A stretch of 64,000 nt of DNA from Hwanghaeella grinnelliae (GTDB taxonomy: Bacteria > Pseudomonadota > Alphaproteobacteria > UBA8366 > Aestuariispiraceae), in the NCBI RefSeq assembly GCF_004005845.1, contig NZ_SADE01000003.1:558001-622000 (forward strand), given 5' to 3'. Position numbers and translations under genes: made by a program. Position 1 is the stretch's first letter, and every line of letters starts with the position of its first letter. This document shows, in pieces, positions 38,468 through 47,378 of the stretch. The notes below the pieces were generated by a model that saw nothing but the letters and a program-made list of their open reading frames with translations, searched no databases and was not told the DNA's origin.

Positions 38468-39901
38468 ATGTCAAAGATTGCCGAAACCGATGAACTTTTC
38501 TTCCAACGCGCCGGACTGGATCTTTCTAAGACACAGGCCATTGTTGATGACGGCCTGACCGGCGCCGACGACGGCGAACTGTTCCTCGAATACAGGCAAT
38601 CCGAGGCGGTCACCTATGACGATGGCCGGATTCGCAACGCGAGCTATGACACGGCGCAAGGCTTCGGACTTCGTTCCGTCGCCGGTGAAGTCAGCGGCTA
38701 TGCCCATGCGACGGACCTGTCCGAAGCCGCCATTAAACGGGCGGCGGATACCGTCCGCGCCGTCCATTCCGGTCATGGCGGCACATTCGCCGACGCACCG
38801 CGCGGCACGAATACGGATCTGTATGGGGACAGCAACCCGCTGGCCTCATTGCCTTTCGAGGACAAGGTCGGCCTGCTGGAAGAAATGAACGCCTACGCCC
38901 GCGCCAAGGATAACCGCGTCCGCCAGGTGACGGCCTCCATTGTCGGTGAATGGCAGGCGGTCCAGATCATTCGCCCTGGCGGTGAGCGGGCGGCAGACAT
39001 CCGCCCCTTGGTCCGGGTCAACGTTGCGGTGGTCGTCGAGCAGGACGGCCGCATGGAAACCGGCAGCCATGGTGCCGGTGGCCGCGCCGATTTTACAGAA
39101 TTCGTGCAGCCCGCATCCTGGAAGGCGCAAATCGACGAAGCGCTTCGGCAAGCCTTGCTGAATTTGGAAGCCGTAGACGCGCCGGCCGGCGAAATGGCCG
39201 TGGTCCTGGGCGCAGGATGGCCCGGAATCCTGCTGCATGAAGCAATCGGTCACGGGTTGGAAGGCGACTTCAACCGCAAGAAGACCTCTGCCTTTGCCGG
39301 CCTGATGGGGCAACGCGTCGCGTCCCCCGGCGTGACCGTCGTTGACGATGGAACGATCGGTGGCCGGCGTGGATCGCTGACCATCGATGACGAAGGAACA
39401 CCGACTTCAAGCACGACGCTGATCGAAGACGGCATCCTCGTCGGCTATATGCAGGACCGGATGAATGCCAGGCTGATGGGCATGGAACCCACCGGAAACG
39501 GGCGCCGTCAGAGTTTTGCGCATCACCCGATGCCCAGAATGACGAACACCTATATGCTCGGCGGCGACAAAGACCCGGCGGAAATTCTCGAATCCGTCCA
39601 GAATGGTCTTTACGCAGTGAATTTCGGAGGGGGTCAGGTGGATATCACGAATGGCAAGTTCGTCTTCTCCTGCACGGAGGCCTACCGTATCGAGAACGGC
39701 AAAGTCGGCGCCCCCGTTAAAGGGGCGACGCTAATCGGCAACGGGCCGGACGCCCTGACGAAGGTCTCCATGATCGGCAACGATATGCAATTGGACCCGG
39801 GCATCGGCACCTGCGGTAAGGACGGCCAGGGCGTGCCTGTCGGGGTCGGTCAACCGACCCTGCGCCTAGACGGTCTAACGGTCGGAGGAACGGCCGCTTG
39901 A
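38468..39901 (+). CDS. tldD: Metalloprotease TldD
   Basis: 477 residues. The zinc motif HEAIGH lies at about 257-262 in LLHEAIGHGLEGDF. The N-terminal blocks LEYRQSEAVTYDDGRI and AQGFGLRSVAGEVSGYAHAT are standard TldD. With TldE/PmbA it forms a heterodimeric protease that trims unfolded peptides and matures some peptide products; pmbA is not in this window. The stop overlaps the next gene's TTG start by 4 bp. Confidence 0.96.
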   Translation: MSKIAETDELFFQRAGLDLSKTQAIVDDGLTGADDGELFLEYRQSEAVTYDDGRIRNASYDTAQGFGLRSVAGEVSGYAHATDLSEAAIKRAADTVRAVHSGHGGTFADAPRGTNTDLYGDSNPLASLPFEDKVGLLEEMNAYARAKDNRVRQVTASIVGEWQAVQIIRPGGERAADIRPLVRVNVAVVVEQDGRMETGSHGAGGRADFTEFVQPASWKAQIDEALRQALLNLEAVDAPAGEMAVVLGAGWPGILLHEAIGHGLEGDFNRKKTSAFAGLMGQRVASPGVTVVDDGTIGGRRGSLTIDDEGTPTSSTTLIEDGILVGYMQDRMNARLMGMEPTGNGRRQSFAHHPMPRMTNTYMLGGDKDPAEILESVQNGLYAVNFGGGQVDITNGKFVFSCTEAYRIENGKVGAPVKGATLIGNGPDALTKVSMIGNDMQLDPGIGTCGKDGQGVPVGVGQPTLRLDGLTVGGTAA

Positions 39902-40413
39902 CGGGTTTCCGCATATCCAAGGGACTGGTTGCTGCAATAGCAGCCGGTTTCCTTTCCATTGTCGCGCTGGCTGGGTGCGACGATGCCCCGAACGAGCCGG
40001 AAAGTACCGCGGCGCAGAAAACGCCTGAACTATCGCCGGGCGCCAGTGCGGAATCCCTCAAGGCAAAGAAACAAGCTCAGCTTGCTCTTGAGATCGAACC
40101 ACACGGATATCTTTTCATCGAAGGCCGGCACCGCTTCACGCAAACCCGGCATTTCACCGAATCCGCCGGGGTTGGCGTGACACTGACCAGGGGCAAGGTA
40201 TGCGTCAGTTCCGGTAAGGAATGTGTCGAGGCCGAGGTCACTTATCGTGTCGACGCCGGAAAAAAACTGTCGCTGCAACAACACTATGTCGCGACGGAAG
40301 CGCTGCCCGATGACGCCGTGGTCGAATATTGGGGTGTCGACGACAACGGAAATCCGGTTTCGGTGAAGACGGACATCCACCTGGAGATCCCCAAGCAAGA
40401 CATCCGCGAATAG
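39898..40413 (+). CDS. Putative lipoprotein, 171 aa, coupled to tldD
   Basis: Start is TTG 39898 (TTGA overlap with the tldD stop), supported by GGAGGAA 7 nt upstream. An N-terminal helix ends in the lipobox IVALAGC, so the protein is probably lipid-anchored. A Pro/Ala/Glu-rich linker (about 28-55) leads to a beta-rich domain containing two cysteines in KVCVSSGKECVEAEVTY that may form a disulfide. No family recognised. Coupling to tldD suggests cotranslation, not necessarily a shared role. Confidence 0.78.
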   Translation: MTGFRISKGLVAAIAAGFLSIVALAGCDDAPNEPESTAAQKTPELSPGASAESLKAKKQAQLALEIEPHGYLFIEGRHRFTQTRHFTESAGVGVTLTRGKVCVSSGKECVEAEVTYRVDAGKKLSLQQHYVATEALPDDAVVEYWGVDDNGNPVSVKTDIHLEIPKQDIRE

Positions 40414-40457
40414 TCGGACATCAGCAAAACAAAAAATCGTTCTATGGGGAGAAGACT

Positions 40458-41216
40458 ATGAACGCAGCGCCTCCGTTGGCGGGAAAGGTCGCCATTGTCA
40501 CCGGCGCCGGCAAAAATATTGGCCGGACCATCGCGCTGGCGCTTGCGGAAGATGGCGCGGACGTTGTCGTCAACGGACGATCAGACACCGCTTTGCTGGA
40601 AGGCGTCGCAGGGGAAATCGAAGCCCTGGGGCGGCGTGCCTTGCCCGTCCTCGCGGACGTTTCCAATGAAGACCAGGTCAAAGCGTTGGTGGCGAAAGCC
40701 GTCGATCATTTCGGTGGTATCGATATCGTCATCAGCAATGCGGGCCTAAGGCGGCAGACGCCGCTTGTCGACATGGATTTTGCTGAGTGGCGCGAGATCA
40801 TGTCGGTCGCGCTGGATGGCGCCTTTCTACTGGCGCGCCATACGGTGCCGGAGATGATCAAGCGGGGCGGCGGCCGGTTCGTGGGGCTAAGCGGTGTGTC
40901 CCATCATGCAGGCGTGCCGAATCGGGTGCATGTCAACGCTTCCAAAGCCGGACTTGAAGGCCTGATCCACGGCATGGCCGGCGAATTGGGCGAATACGGG
41001 ATCACGGCCAACGCCATCGCCCCCGGCGCCATTGATACGGCCCGCGGCGTATCCGCCGGGGCCATGCCCGCCGCACTTGCCCTTGACGGCATTCCCCTCG
41101 GTCGGCTGGGCATGCCGGACGAGATTGCCGCGGCCGTCCGCTATCTGGTGGGACCGGGGGGCGGATACGTCACCGGACAGACAATCCACGTCAACGGCGG
41201 GAAAGTGGTCAGCTGA
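40458..41216 (+). CDS. SDR-family protein with altered catalytic residues
   Basis: 252 residues with a Rossmann fold: TGAGKNIGRTIALALAEDGA (the cofactor loop), VVNGR, DVSNEDQVKAL and the NAG motif (ISNAGLRR). The C-terminal GYVTGQTIHVNGGKVVS is typical of FabG-like SDRs. The catalytic region reads VGLSGVSHHAGVPNRVHVNASKAG. Aligned to FabG, the catalytic Ser position is Gly and the YxxxK tyrosine is Val, while the lysine is kept. It may therefore have changed chemistry or be a non-catalytic binder. ATG 40458 has GGGGAGAAG upstream. Confidence 0.88.
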   Translation: MNAAPPLAGKVAIVTGAGKNIGRTIALALAEDGADVVVNGRSDTALLEGVAGEIEALGRRALPVLADVSNEDQVKALVAKAVDHFGGIDIVISNAGLRRQTPLVDMDFAEWREIMSVALDGAFLLARHTVPEMIKRGGGRFVGLSGVSHHAGVPNRVHVNASKAGLEGLIHGMAGELGEYGITANAIAPGAIDTARGVSAGAMPAALALDGIPLGRLGMPDEIAAAVRYLVGPGGGYVTGQTIHVNGGKVVS

Positions 41217-41226
41217 CGGTAAAGGC

Positions 41227-41964
41227 CTATTCCGCTTTATGCTTCGTCAGATAATTGACTGCCTGGACGGGCGGTTCCGGGAAAGCGAGCTTAAAGCCAC
41301 GCGATAGCCCCTGATAGATCTCCTCCAGCGCCTCCAACCTGGACCGGCGTTTTTCATTGGCGTCGATCCGAATCCATTTGGCGTGCCGCTGGGACGTCTT
41401 GTCGATCATATCCGAATAAGCCGCCTCGTAGTCTCGCCACCGATGCCGGTTGCGGATATCGTCTTCCGTCAATTTCCAGCGCTTATAGGGGTGGTTCAGG
41501 CGCGATTGCAGGCGCTTCAGCTGGGTCTCGGGCGTGATGTCGAGGAACAGTTTCACGATCCGGAAATCTTCCGCCAGCAACTGTTGCTCAAATTCGTTGA
41601 TTTCGCGGTAGGCGCGTTTCCACGCGCTCTCATCCGCAAAGCCCTCTACGCGCTCCACCAGGACACGGCCATACCAGGACCTGTCGAATACGGCGATCTC
41701 GCCCGCGACCGGCACGCGGTTCCAGAACCGTTGCAGCCAATGTTCCTTCTGTTCGTGTGCATCGGGCGCGCCGATCGGATAGACCCGCACCGTCCTGGGA
41801 TCCGTCGCCCACGCCAAACGCCGGATAAGGCCGCCTTTGCCGGCGGCGTCCCATCCTTCCAGCACAACGACACCGCGTTGCCCTTGGGTGTTGTAGCTGG
41901 TTTGCAGCAGCATCAGGCGATGCTGCATCTCGTCATATTTCTCTTGGTATTCTTTTCGTTTCAC
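41227..41964 (-). CDS. Polyphosphate kinase 2 (PPK2) family phosphotransferase
   Basis: 245 residues, single-domain PPK2. Walker A is VLEGWDAAGKGGLIRRL and Walker B lies in IAVFDRSWYGRVLVERVEG, with the lid Arg residues in RLQSRLNHPYKRWKLTEDD. PPK2 enzymes phosphorylate nucleoside mono- or diphosphates using polyphosphate. The subclass cannot be fixed by eye. It starts with GTG at 41964, convergent with the SDR gene (10 bp apart) and 89 bp from gshA. Confidence 0.92.
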   Translation of the reverse strand: MKRKEYQEKYDEMQHRLMLLQTSYNTQGQRGVVVLEGWDAAGKGGLIRRLAWATDPRTVRVYPIGAPDAHEQKEHWLQRFWNRVPVAGEIAVFDRSWYGRVLVERVEGFADESAWKRAYREINEFEQQLLAEDFRIVKLFLDITPETQLKRLQSRLNHPYKRWKLTEDDIRNRHRWRDYEAAYSDMIDKTSQRHAKWIRIDANEKRRSRLEALEEIYQGLSRGFKLAFPEPPVQAVNYLTKHKAE

Positions 41965-42053
41965 GTCGACCTGCGCTTTCTGCGTTCGTCACCTTGGATC
42001 GAACGCCCTGCCGCGCCGGTTGACAAGCCCGCCTTGCGAACAGCGAAAACCGT

Positions 42054-43424
42054 TTAATACCGACAGGCATCGTAGATCGGATCGATCTTGCGGCCCCATT
42101 TGGTCTCGTAGTCTTCCAAAAGATCCTGGGCAAAGGTCGTGCCGGAGGCGACGATCGATTCCAGAGGTTCAATGTATTGCTGTTCGTCCAAACCGCTCTT
42201 CGGACTTATCCGGCCACGCCGTTTCAAACCGTTGCGGGAAATTTCGACAGCCTTGCGCGCAACATCCATCGCCGTTCCGTTTCGGAAAGGAACGTCTAGC
42301 GCATTGCGTGGAACGGAATCGCGCAAAGCTGACATTTCCTCGACCGACCACCCCTCGATCAACGCTTCTGCTTCGTCCAATGCGGTCTCGTCATAGAGCA
42401 GTCCGACCCAGAAGGCAGGCAGGGCGCACAGATTGCCCCACGGGCCCGCATCGGCGCCGCGCATTTCGATGTATTTCTTAAGGCGTACTTCCGGGAAAGC
42501 CGTCGTCATGTGGTCTTCCCAGTCACCCATGGTCGGCAATTGGCCTTCGAAACCTTCCAATTTGCCCACCATAAAGTCCCGAAAACTCTTACCGGCAACG
42601 TTGTGATAGGTGTCGCCCCGGTGCACGAAATACATCGGCACATCCAGGATGTAGTCCACCCAACGTTCAAATCCGAAATCCGAATCGAAGACGAAAGGCA
42701 GCATGCCACAGCGGTCCGGATCAGTGTCGGCCCAGCACGCGCTGCGCATACTCAAATACCCGTTCGGCTTACCCTCGGTGAAGGGAGAATTCGCAAACAG
42801 GGCCGTCGCGATCGGCTGCAGGGCGACGGACACCCGCATCTTGCGGATCATGTCCTGTTCCGAGCCGAAATCCAGGTTTACCTGCACCGTGCAGGTCCGG
42901 ATCATCATGTCGATGCCATGGGACCCGCGCGTCGGCATATAGTCGCGCATGATCTTATACCGGCCTTTAGGCATCCAGGTGATGTCTTCGCGCCGCCACT
43001 CCGGGTCGAAGCCAAGCCCGACCATGTCGGCATTCATCGGCTCGCAAACCTGCTTCACTTGATGCAAGTGGGTATGCACCTCGCTACAGGTTTCGTGGAT
43101 CGTGCTAAGCGGCGCGCCTGAAAGTTCAAATTGCCCGCCCGGTTCCAGCGTGACCGATCCGCCCTTTCCGTCCAGCAAGGCGATGATATTTCCGTTTTCA
43201 TACACCCCTTCCCATCCGAACTGCAGGAGCCCTTCGAGCACCGCCCGGATTCCCGGCGTGCCCTCATAGGGAAGGCGCTGATGCGTCTTCGTATTGTAGG
43301 CGAATTTCTCATGCTCGGTTCCGATCCGCCAATTGGCGGCCGGTTTACAAGCGGACTCGATATAGGAAACAAGTTGTTCTTTCGATTCGACCAAGTCGCT
43401 CGATGAACCCGAAGGGCTGCTCAT
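42054..43424 (-). CDS. gshA: Glutamate-cysteine ligase (plant/alphaproteobacterial GCS2-like type)
   Basis: 456 residues. First step of glutathione synthesis. Matches the alphaproteobacterial/plant GshA: NWRIGTEHEKFAYN, YEGTPGIRAVLEGLLQFGW, GGSVTLEPGGQFELSGAP, TCTVQVNLDFGSEQDMI and the C-terminal WGRKIDPIYDACRY. ATG 43424 is used; a GTG two codons upstream is equally possible. gshB is not in the window. It supplies the thiol used by GST (62.7 kb) and probably glutaredoxin-linked peroxiredoxin. Confidence 0.94.
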   Translation of the reverse strand: MSSPSGSSSDLVESKEQLVSYIESACKPAANWRIGTEHEKFAYNTKTHQRLPYEGTPGIRAVLEGLLQFGWEGVYENGNIIALLDGKGGSVTLEPGGQFELSGAPLSTIHETCSEVHTHLHQVKQVCEPMNADMVGLGFDPEWRREDITWMPKGRYKIMRDYMPTRGSHGIDMMIRTCTVQVNLDFGSEQDMIRKMRVSVALQPIATALFANSPFTEGKPNGYLSMRSACWADTDPDRCGMLPFVFDSDFGFERWVDYILDVPMYFVHRGDTYHNVAGKSFRDFMVGKLEGFEGQLPTMGDWEDHMTTAFPEVRLKKYIEMRGADAGPWGNLCALPAFWVGLLYDETALDEAEALIEGWSVEEMSALRDSVPRNALDVPFRNGTAMDVARKAVEISRNGLKRRGRISPKSGLDEQQYIEPLESIVASGTTFAQDLLEDYETKWGRKIDPIYDACRY

Positions 43425-43572
43425 TGGCACGCATCCTCACTCACTGGCACTCTCTGATGGCCCGGTGACCCGCGCCGGCTGAAATTTTCGCTACAAGACG
43501 TGGTTTCGTTTTTTAATGCAAGCGACGCCCTGGAAAAAGCCGCCCGCGGGTCCGTCAAAAGTTCGCTACCAT

Positions 43573-44331
43573 TCAGTAGCGTTTGGGCGGCGCCTCGGCC
43601 CAATCGCCTGCAAGCGCCTGCCAGACGGTCAAAGCCGCCAACCCCGCGGTCTCCGCACGTAGGATACGCGGTCCCAGCCCCGCGAAGCGCACATTTTCGC
43701 GGGTTTCCAAAAGGGTCCGTTCTTCAGGCGTGAAACCGCCCTCGGGCCCGATCAACAGGGTCACCGGCGCCCCGGCCGGAAGGGTCGACACAACCTCCAC
43801 GACCGGTCTGGCATCCCCGAATTCAACGCATGCGACTAATGTCCTATCCGCCGGATGATCCGCCAATGCCTTGTCCAACCGCATCGGATCGCCAATCTCA
43901 GGCAGGTCGAGCCGCTCGCATTGCTCGGACGCTTCAATCACATTTGCTGAGAGACGCTCGCCTTTGACCCGTTCGACAATTGTCCGCTGGGTCACCACCG
44001 GCTGGATTCGTCCAACGCCCAGTTCCGTGGCTTTTTGAACAAGGAAATCCAACCGTGCGCGTTTAATCGGTGCGAAATAGAGCCAAACATCAGGGCTTGC
44101 GGACTGTTCGCGCAATCGCGTCCCAACGGCAAGAGAGGCCCAGCCCTTGCCGATACCGTCAATCCGGGCAGACCACTCCCCATCCCTGCCATTGAACAAG
44201 GTTACCCAGCGACCCGGCTCCAGGCGCAAGACCGATCGCAGGAAATGGGCATGGTCGGGTGACAGACCGACAACGGCCCCATCGGCGAGATCGCTTTCGA
44301 TATACAGACGCGTGGCCGGTTTTTCCGACAT
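43573..44331 (-). CDS. rsmE: 16S rRNA (uracil-1498-N3)-methyltransferase
   Basis: 252 residues, SPOUT-class RNA methyltransferase with an N-terminal PUA-like domain (TRLYIESDLADG, HFLRSVLRLEPG) and the knotted C-terminal domain: KATELGVGRIQPVVTQRT, LLIGPEGGFTPEE and LGPRILRAETAGLAAL. Methylates U1498 of 16S rRNA. Divergent from ubiA, with a 135-bp gap containing two short inverted repeats (44387-44401 and near 44436). Confidence 0.96.
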   Translation of the reverse strand: MSEKPATRLYIESDLADGAVVGLSPDHAHFLRSVLRLEPGRWVTLFNGRDGEWSARIDGIGKGWASLAVGTRLREQSASPDVWLYFAPIKRARLDFLVQKATELGVGRIQPVVTQRTIVERVKGERLSANVIEASEQCERLDLPEIGDPMRLDKALADHPADRTLVACVEFGDARPVVEVVSTLPAGAPVTLLIGPEGGFTPEERTLLETRENVRFAGLGPRILRAETAGLAALTVWQALAGDWAEAPPKRY

Positions 44332-44466
44332 GAAGCATGCCCCGATACAGGTGGTTTCGAAGAAGGTCCTACAATGTTATCAGCGTGGATGCTACGCATC
44401 CGCAGTTGATGCGAAAACAGATTTCAAAAGGGTCCGGCCCCAAGACCGGACAATGGATTCCCTGTC

Positions 44467-45408
44467 ATGGCCAAGACCAATTCCACTATCGATGCGACGG
44501 ACATCGTCCAAGACAGTCCGGTACTGCGTGCCTTGCCGGAGCCTCTGCGCCCCTATGCGCGCCTGGCACGGTTGGACCGGGCGATCGGCACCTGGTTGCT
44601 GTTGCTGCCCACCTGGTGGGGATTGAGTCTGGCCTGGATCGGTCATCCCGCCCTGCCCCTGCCGTCGCCATGGTATTTTCTGTTGTTTGGGGTCGGCGCG
44701 CTGGTGATGCGTGGCGCAGGCTGCACTTGGAACGACATTACCGACCGCGACTATGATGGCAAAGTCGCCCGCACGGCGACGCGCCCGATTCCGGCCGGCG
44801 AAGTCTCTGTCAAAATGGCCGTCCTTTTCATGGTTACCCAAGCCCTGATCGGACTCGCGATCCTGCTTCAGTTCAACCGGGAAACCGTGATCGTCGGTGT
44901 CGCCTCTCTGCTGCTGGTGGCCGCCTATCCCTTTATGAAACGGATAACATATTGGCCGCAGGCCTGGCTGGGCCTGACCTTCAACTGGGGGGCGCTGGTA
45001 GGCTGGTCGTCGATGCAGCCCGGTATCGCCACCCCGGCGCTGGTCCTGTATGCGGCTGGGTTTTTCTGGACCTTGGGTTACGACACGATCTACGCCCATC
45101 AGGACAAGGAAGACGATGCCCTGATCGGCGTAAAGTCCACCGCCCTGAAGCTTGGCGACAGCACCAAGCAATGGCTCTGGGGTTTCTATGGCATCGCCAT
45201 ACTACTGATCGGTGTCGCCGGATGGCTTGCATCGGCGGGGTGGGCATTTTGGCCGATATTAGCGGTTGCCGCCGCCCATCTGGTCCGGCAAATCCTGACG
45301 GCGAAGTTGGACGATCCGGCGAACTGCCTTGCCCATTTCAAGTCCAATCGAGACTTCGGTTTCATCATTCTCGCCGCGATCCTTGCCGGCGGCATAACCA
45401 CGGGGTAA
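44467..45408 (+). CDS. ubiA: 4-hydroxybenzoate polyprenyltransferase
   Basis: 313 residues with about eight or nine membrane helices. The first Asp-rich motif is NDITDRDYDGKVARTATRP and the second YAHQDKEDDALIG. Attaches the polyprenyl tail to 4-hydroxybenzoate in ubiquinone synthesis. The decarboxylase ubiD is 4 kb downstream on the same strand. It is followed 6 bp later by a methyltransferase gene, so the two are probably cotranscribed. Confidence 0.96.
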   Translation: MAKTNSTIDATDIVQDSPVLRALPEPLRPYARLARLDRAIGTWLLLLPTWWGLSLAWIGHPALPLPSPWYFLLFGVGALVMRGAGCTWNDITDRDYDGKVARTATRPIPAGEVSVKMAVLFMVTQALIGLAILLQFNRETVIVGVASLLLVAAYPFMKRITYWPQAWLGLTFNWGALVGWSSMQPGIATPALVLYAAGFFWTLGYDTIYAHQDKEDDALIGVKSTALKLGDSTKQWLWGFYGIAILLIGVAGWLASAGWAFWPILAVAAAHLVRQILTAKLDDPANCLAHFKSNRDFGFIILAAILAGGITTG

Positions 45409-45414
45409 CGGGCC

Positions 45415-46062
45415 ATGATGGCTTCCGATGTCGATATCATCCTTGAAAACACACGGGTGATGGCACCCCGCCTGGTGCCCGAGATTCAATTGCACCTGGC
45501 CGACGAGGACCGCGCCTTGTATCGGGCGGGAGAGGACGAGTTGGATTCGCTCGGTCTCGACACACCCTATTGGGCCTTCGCCTGGGCAGGCGGTCAGGCC
45601 TTGGCCCGGTATATCCTGGACAATCCCAAATCCGTCGCCGGCCGCCGCGTTCTCGATTTCGGTGCAGGATCGGGCCTGGTCGCCATCGCGGCCGCCATGT
45701 CCAACGCCTTCGACGTGACCGCCGCGGATATCGACCCCGTCGCCGGTCAGGCGATGGACCTGAACATGAAACTGAACGATGTGTGGTTCGACATCGAATT
45801 GGAAGATGTTGTCGGGACCGCCGGCGATTGGGAAGTTCTGTTGGTCGGCGACGTTTGCTACGACAAGGCAATGGCCGACCGGATGCTTCCCTGGCTGCAC
45901 GATCAGCATCGAAAGGGCCGGTCGGTCCTGCTCGGCGATCCGGGGCGCTTTTACCTTCCCAGCATGGGTCTGGAACCACTCGCCTCCTACCACGCGGAAA
46001 CCACCGGCGTCATGGAAGACAGCGACCTGCGCAATGCACGGGTCTGGCGCTTCGCCGCTTAG
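45415..46062 (+). CDS. Class I SAM methyltransferase, ETF-beta-lysine methyltransferase-like
   Basis: 215 residues. SAM-binding motif I is VLDFGAGSGLVAIAAA and motif II is VTAADIDP. The post-II block LLVGDVCYD and the lead-in LDTPYWAFAWAGGQALARYI match the METTL20-like family, whose bacterial members methylate lysines on the electron-transfer flavoprotein beta subunit. ATG at 45415 or 45418 are both possible. No ETF genes are nearby. Could alternatively modify another protein. Confidence 0.85.
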   Translation: MMASDVDIILENTRVMAPRLVPEIQLHLADEDRALYRAGEDELDSLGLDTPYWAFAWAGGQALARYILDNPKSVAGRRVLDFGAGSGLVAIAAAMSNAFDVTAADIDPVAGQAMDLNMKLNDVWFDIELEDVVGTAGDWEVLLVGDVCYDKAMADRMLPWLHDQHRKGRSVLLGDPGRFYLPSMGLEPLASYHAETTGVMEDSDLRNARVWRFAA

Positions 46063-46128
46063 GGGATTTTCAGTCACATCTTAGATACCGGCGGCCAGCC
46101 AAAAAAATCCGCCACACTGGCACTAGAA

Positions 46129-46176
46129 ATATTCCGCAGAATGTTTATATTAATCCTATAACATTCCTTGGAATAT
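46129..46176. promoter_or_regulatory. 48-bp nested dyad upstream of the Acg-like gene
   Basis: Arms ATATTCC (46129-46135), 4 nt, AATGTT (46140-46145), 14-nt centre, AACATT (46160-46165), 4 nt, GGAATAT (46170-46176): perfectly symmetric about one centre. AT-rich against a GC-rich background. Sits just before the ribosome site of the following gene, so it could be an operator for the MarR protein encoded downstream or an RNA hairpin over the start. Confidence 0.6.
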
Positions 46177-46192
46177 GATTGGGAGCTTGGAT

Positions 46193-47365
46193 ATGGTTAT
46201 ATCGCGTCGTGGATTTATCCGGACAATCGGGGGAACAGGTGTGGTGTTCGCGGCTACCGGCATCGGTCTGACGCAGTGCGACCAAATGCCGTCCTCCGCA
46301 ATCGAAGCCTGGGCCACGCCCGGGGCGGACCGCAGGGACATCCGTGAATGGGCGTTGGCCCATGCACTGCTGGCGCCGAATCCGCACAATATGCAGCCCT
46401 GGATAGCCGATCTTCGGGAAGAAGGCGCGATCACCCTGCATGTCGACCCGGATCGCCTTCTGCCGGAGACGGACCCTTATGGGCGGCAGATCCTAATCGG
46501 TCATGGCACTTTTCTGGAATTACTGGACCTCGCGGCCCAGCAGGCGGGCTATCGGGCGAGAATAGATCTATTCCCGAACGGAAGTGCGTCGGCGACGAGC
46601 GATGCGGCATCTATCGCGCAGTATCCGGTCGCACGCATCGGCCTGATAAAAGACGGATCATTGCAGCCTGACCCGCTGTTCGCAGCCATCCAAGCACGTC
46701 GATCCTGCAAAGAGCCGTTTGATGTGGAACGGGACTTGTCCGAGGGACACGCCGCAGACCTGCGCGCGTCAAATATCGACCCTGCCATAGGCCTCACCCT
46801 GACCCTTACAGGATCGCTGCCCGCAACACTGCGGGACCTGACACGGGATGCAATGACCCTGGAAATGAAAACGCCGCGGACTTTGCGGGAGAGCATCGAT
46901 GTGATGCGGATCGGCGCAGACGAGATCGCCGAGAACCCGGACGGGATCGATCTGAACGGTCCGATGTTCTGGTGGCTGAAGAAATTTGGTTTGATGACAC
47001 GGGAAAAGGCCATGACTCCGGGCACCATGGCCTATCAGGGCGGGATCGATTATGCGCTTGGATGGGCCGACGCGACGCCATCCTTCGGATGGATCACCAC
47101 AGAGCATAACGACCGGCCGACGCAGGTCGCAGCTGGTCGAGCCTATGTTCGCCTGAACCTGCAGGCGACCGCGTCGGGGGTCGCCATGCATCCGGTCAGC
47201 CAGTTGCTGCAGGAATATCCCGAGATGACCGACTTGCAGCGCCGGTTCTATGGGGTGACCGAAACGCCGAGCGGCCATACTGTTCAGATGCTGTTCCGGC
47301 TGGGCTATGCGGAAAGCCCGGGTCCGACGCCGCGACGCCCCCTCGACGCCCTGCTGCGAACCTGA
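46193..47365 (+). CDS. Tat-exported Acg-like (nitroreductase-fold) flavoprotein
   Basis: 390 residues. A twin-arginine signal (SRRGFIRTIGGTGVVFAATG) is followed by a nitroreductase-like domain of the Acg family: ALLAPNPHNMQPWIADLRE, VDPDRLLPETDPYGRQILIGHG, RRSCKEPFD and a C-terminal GRAYVRLNLQATASGVAMHPVSQ. Acg-family proteins bind FMN but often lack the NAD(P)H-reductase site. ATG 46193 has GGGAG 7 nt upstream; an ATG at 46175 lies inside the dyad and lacks a site. Followed 13 bp later by a MarR regulator. Substrate unknown. Confidence 0.85.
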   Translation: MVISRRGFIRTIGGTGVVFAATGIGLTQCDQMPSSAIEAWATPGADRRDIREWALAHALLAPNPHNMQPWIADLREEGAITLHVDPDRLLPETDPYGRQILIGHGTFLELLDLAAQQAGYRARIDLFPNGSASATSDAASIAQYPVARIGLIKDGSLQPDPLFAAIQARRSCKEPFDVERDLSEGHAADLRASNIDPAIGLTLTLTGSLPATLRDLTRDAMTLEMKTPRTLRESIDVMRIGADEIAENPDGIDLNGPMFWWLKKFGLMTREKAMTPGTMAYQGGIDYALGWADATPSFGWITTEHNDRPTQVAAGRAYVRLNLQATASGVAMHPVSQLLQEYPEMTDLQRRFYGVTETPSGHTVQMLFRLGYAESPGPTPRRPLDALLRT

Positions 47366-47378
47366 TCTGATCCCGGCC

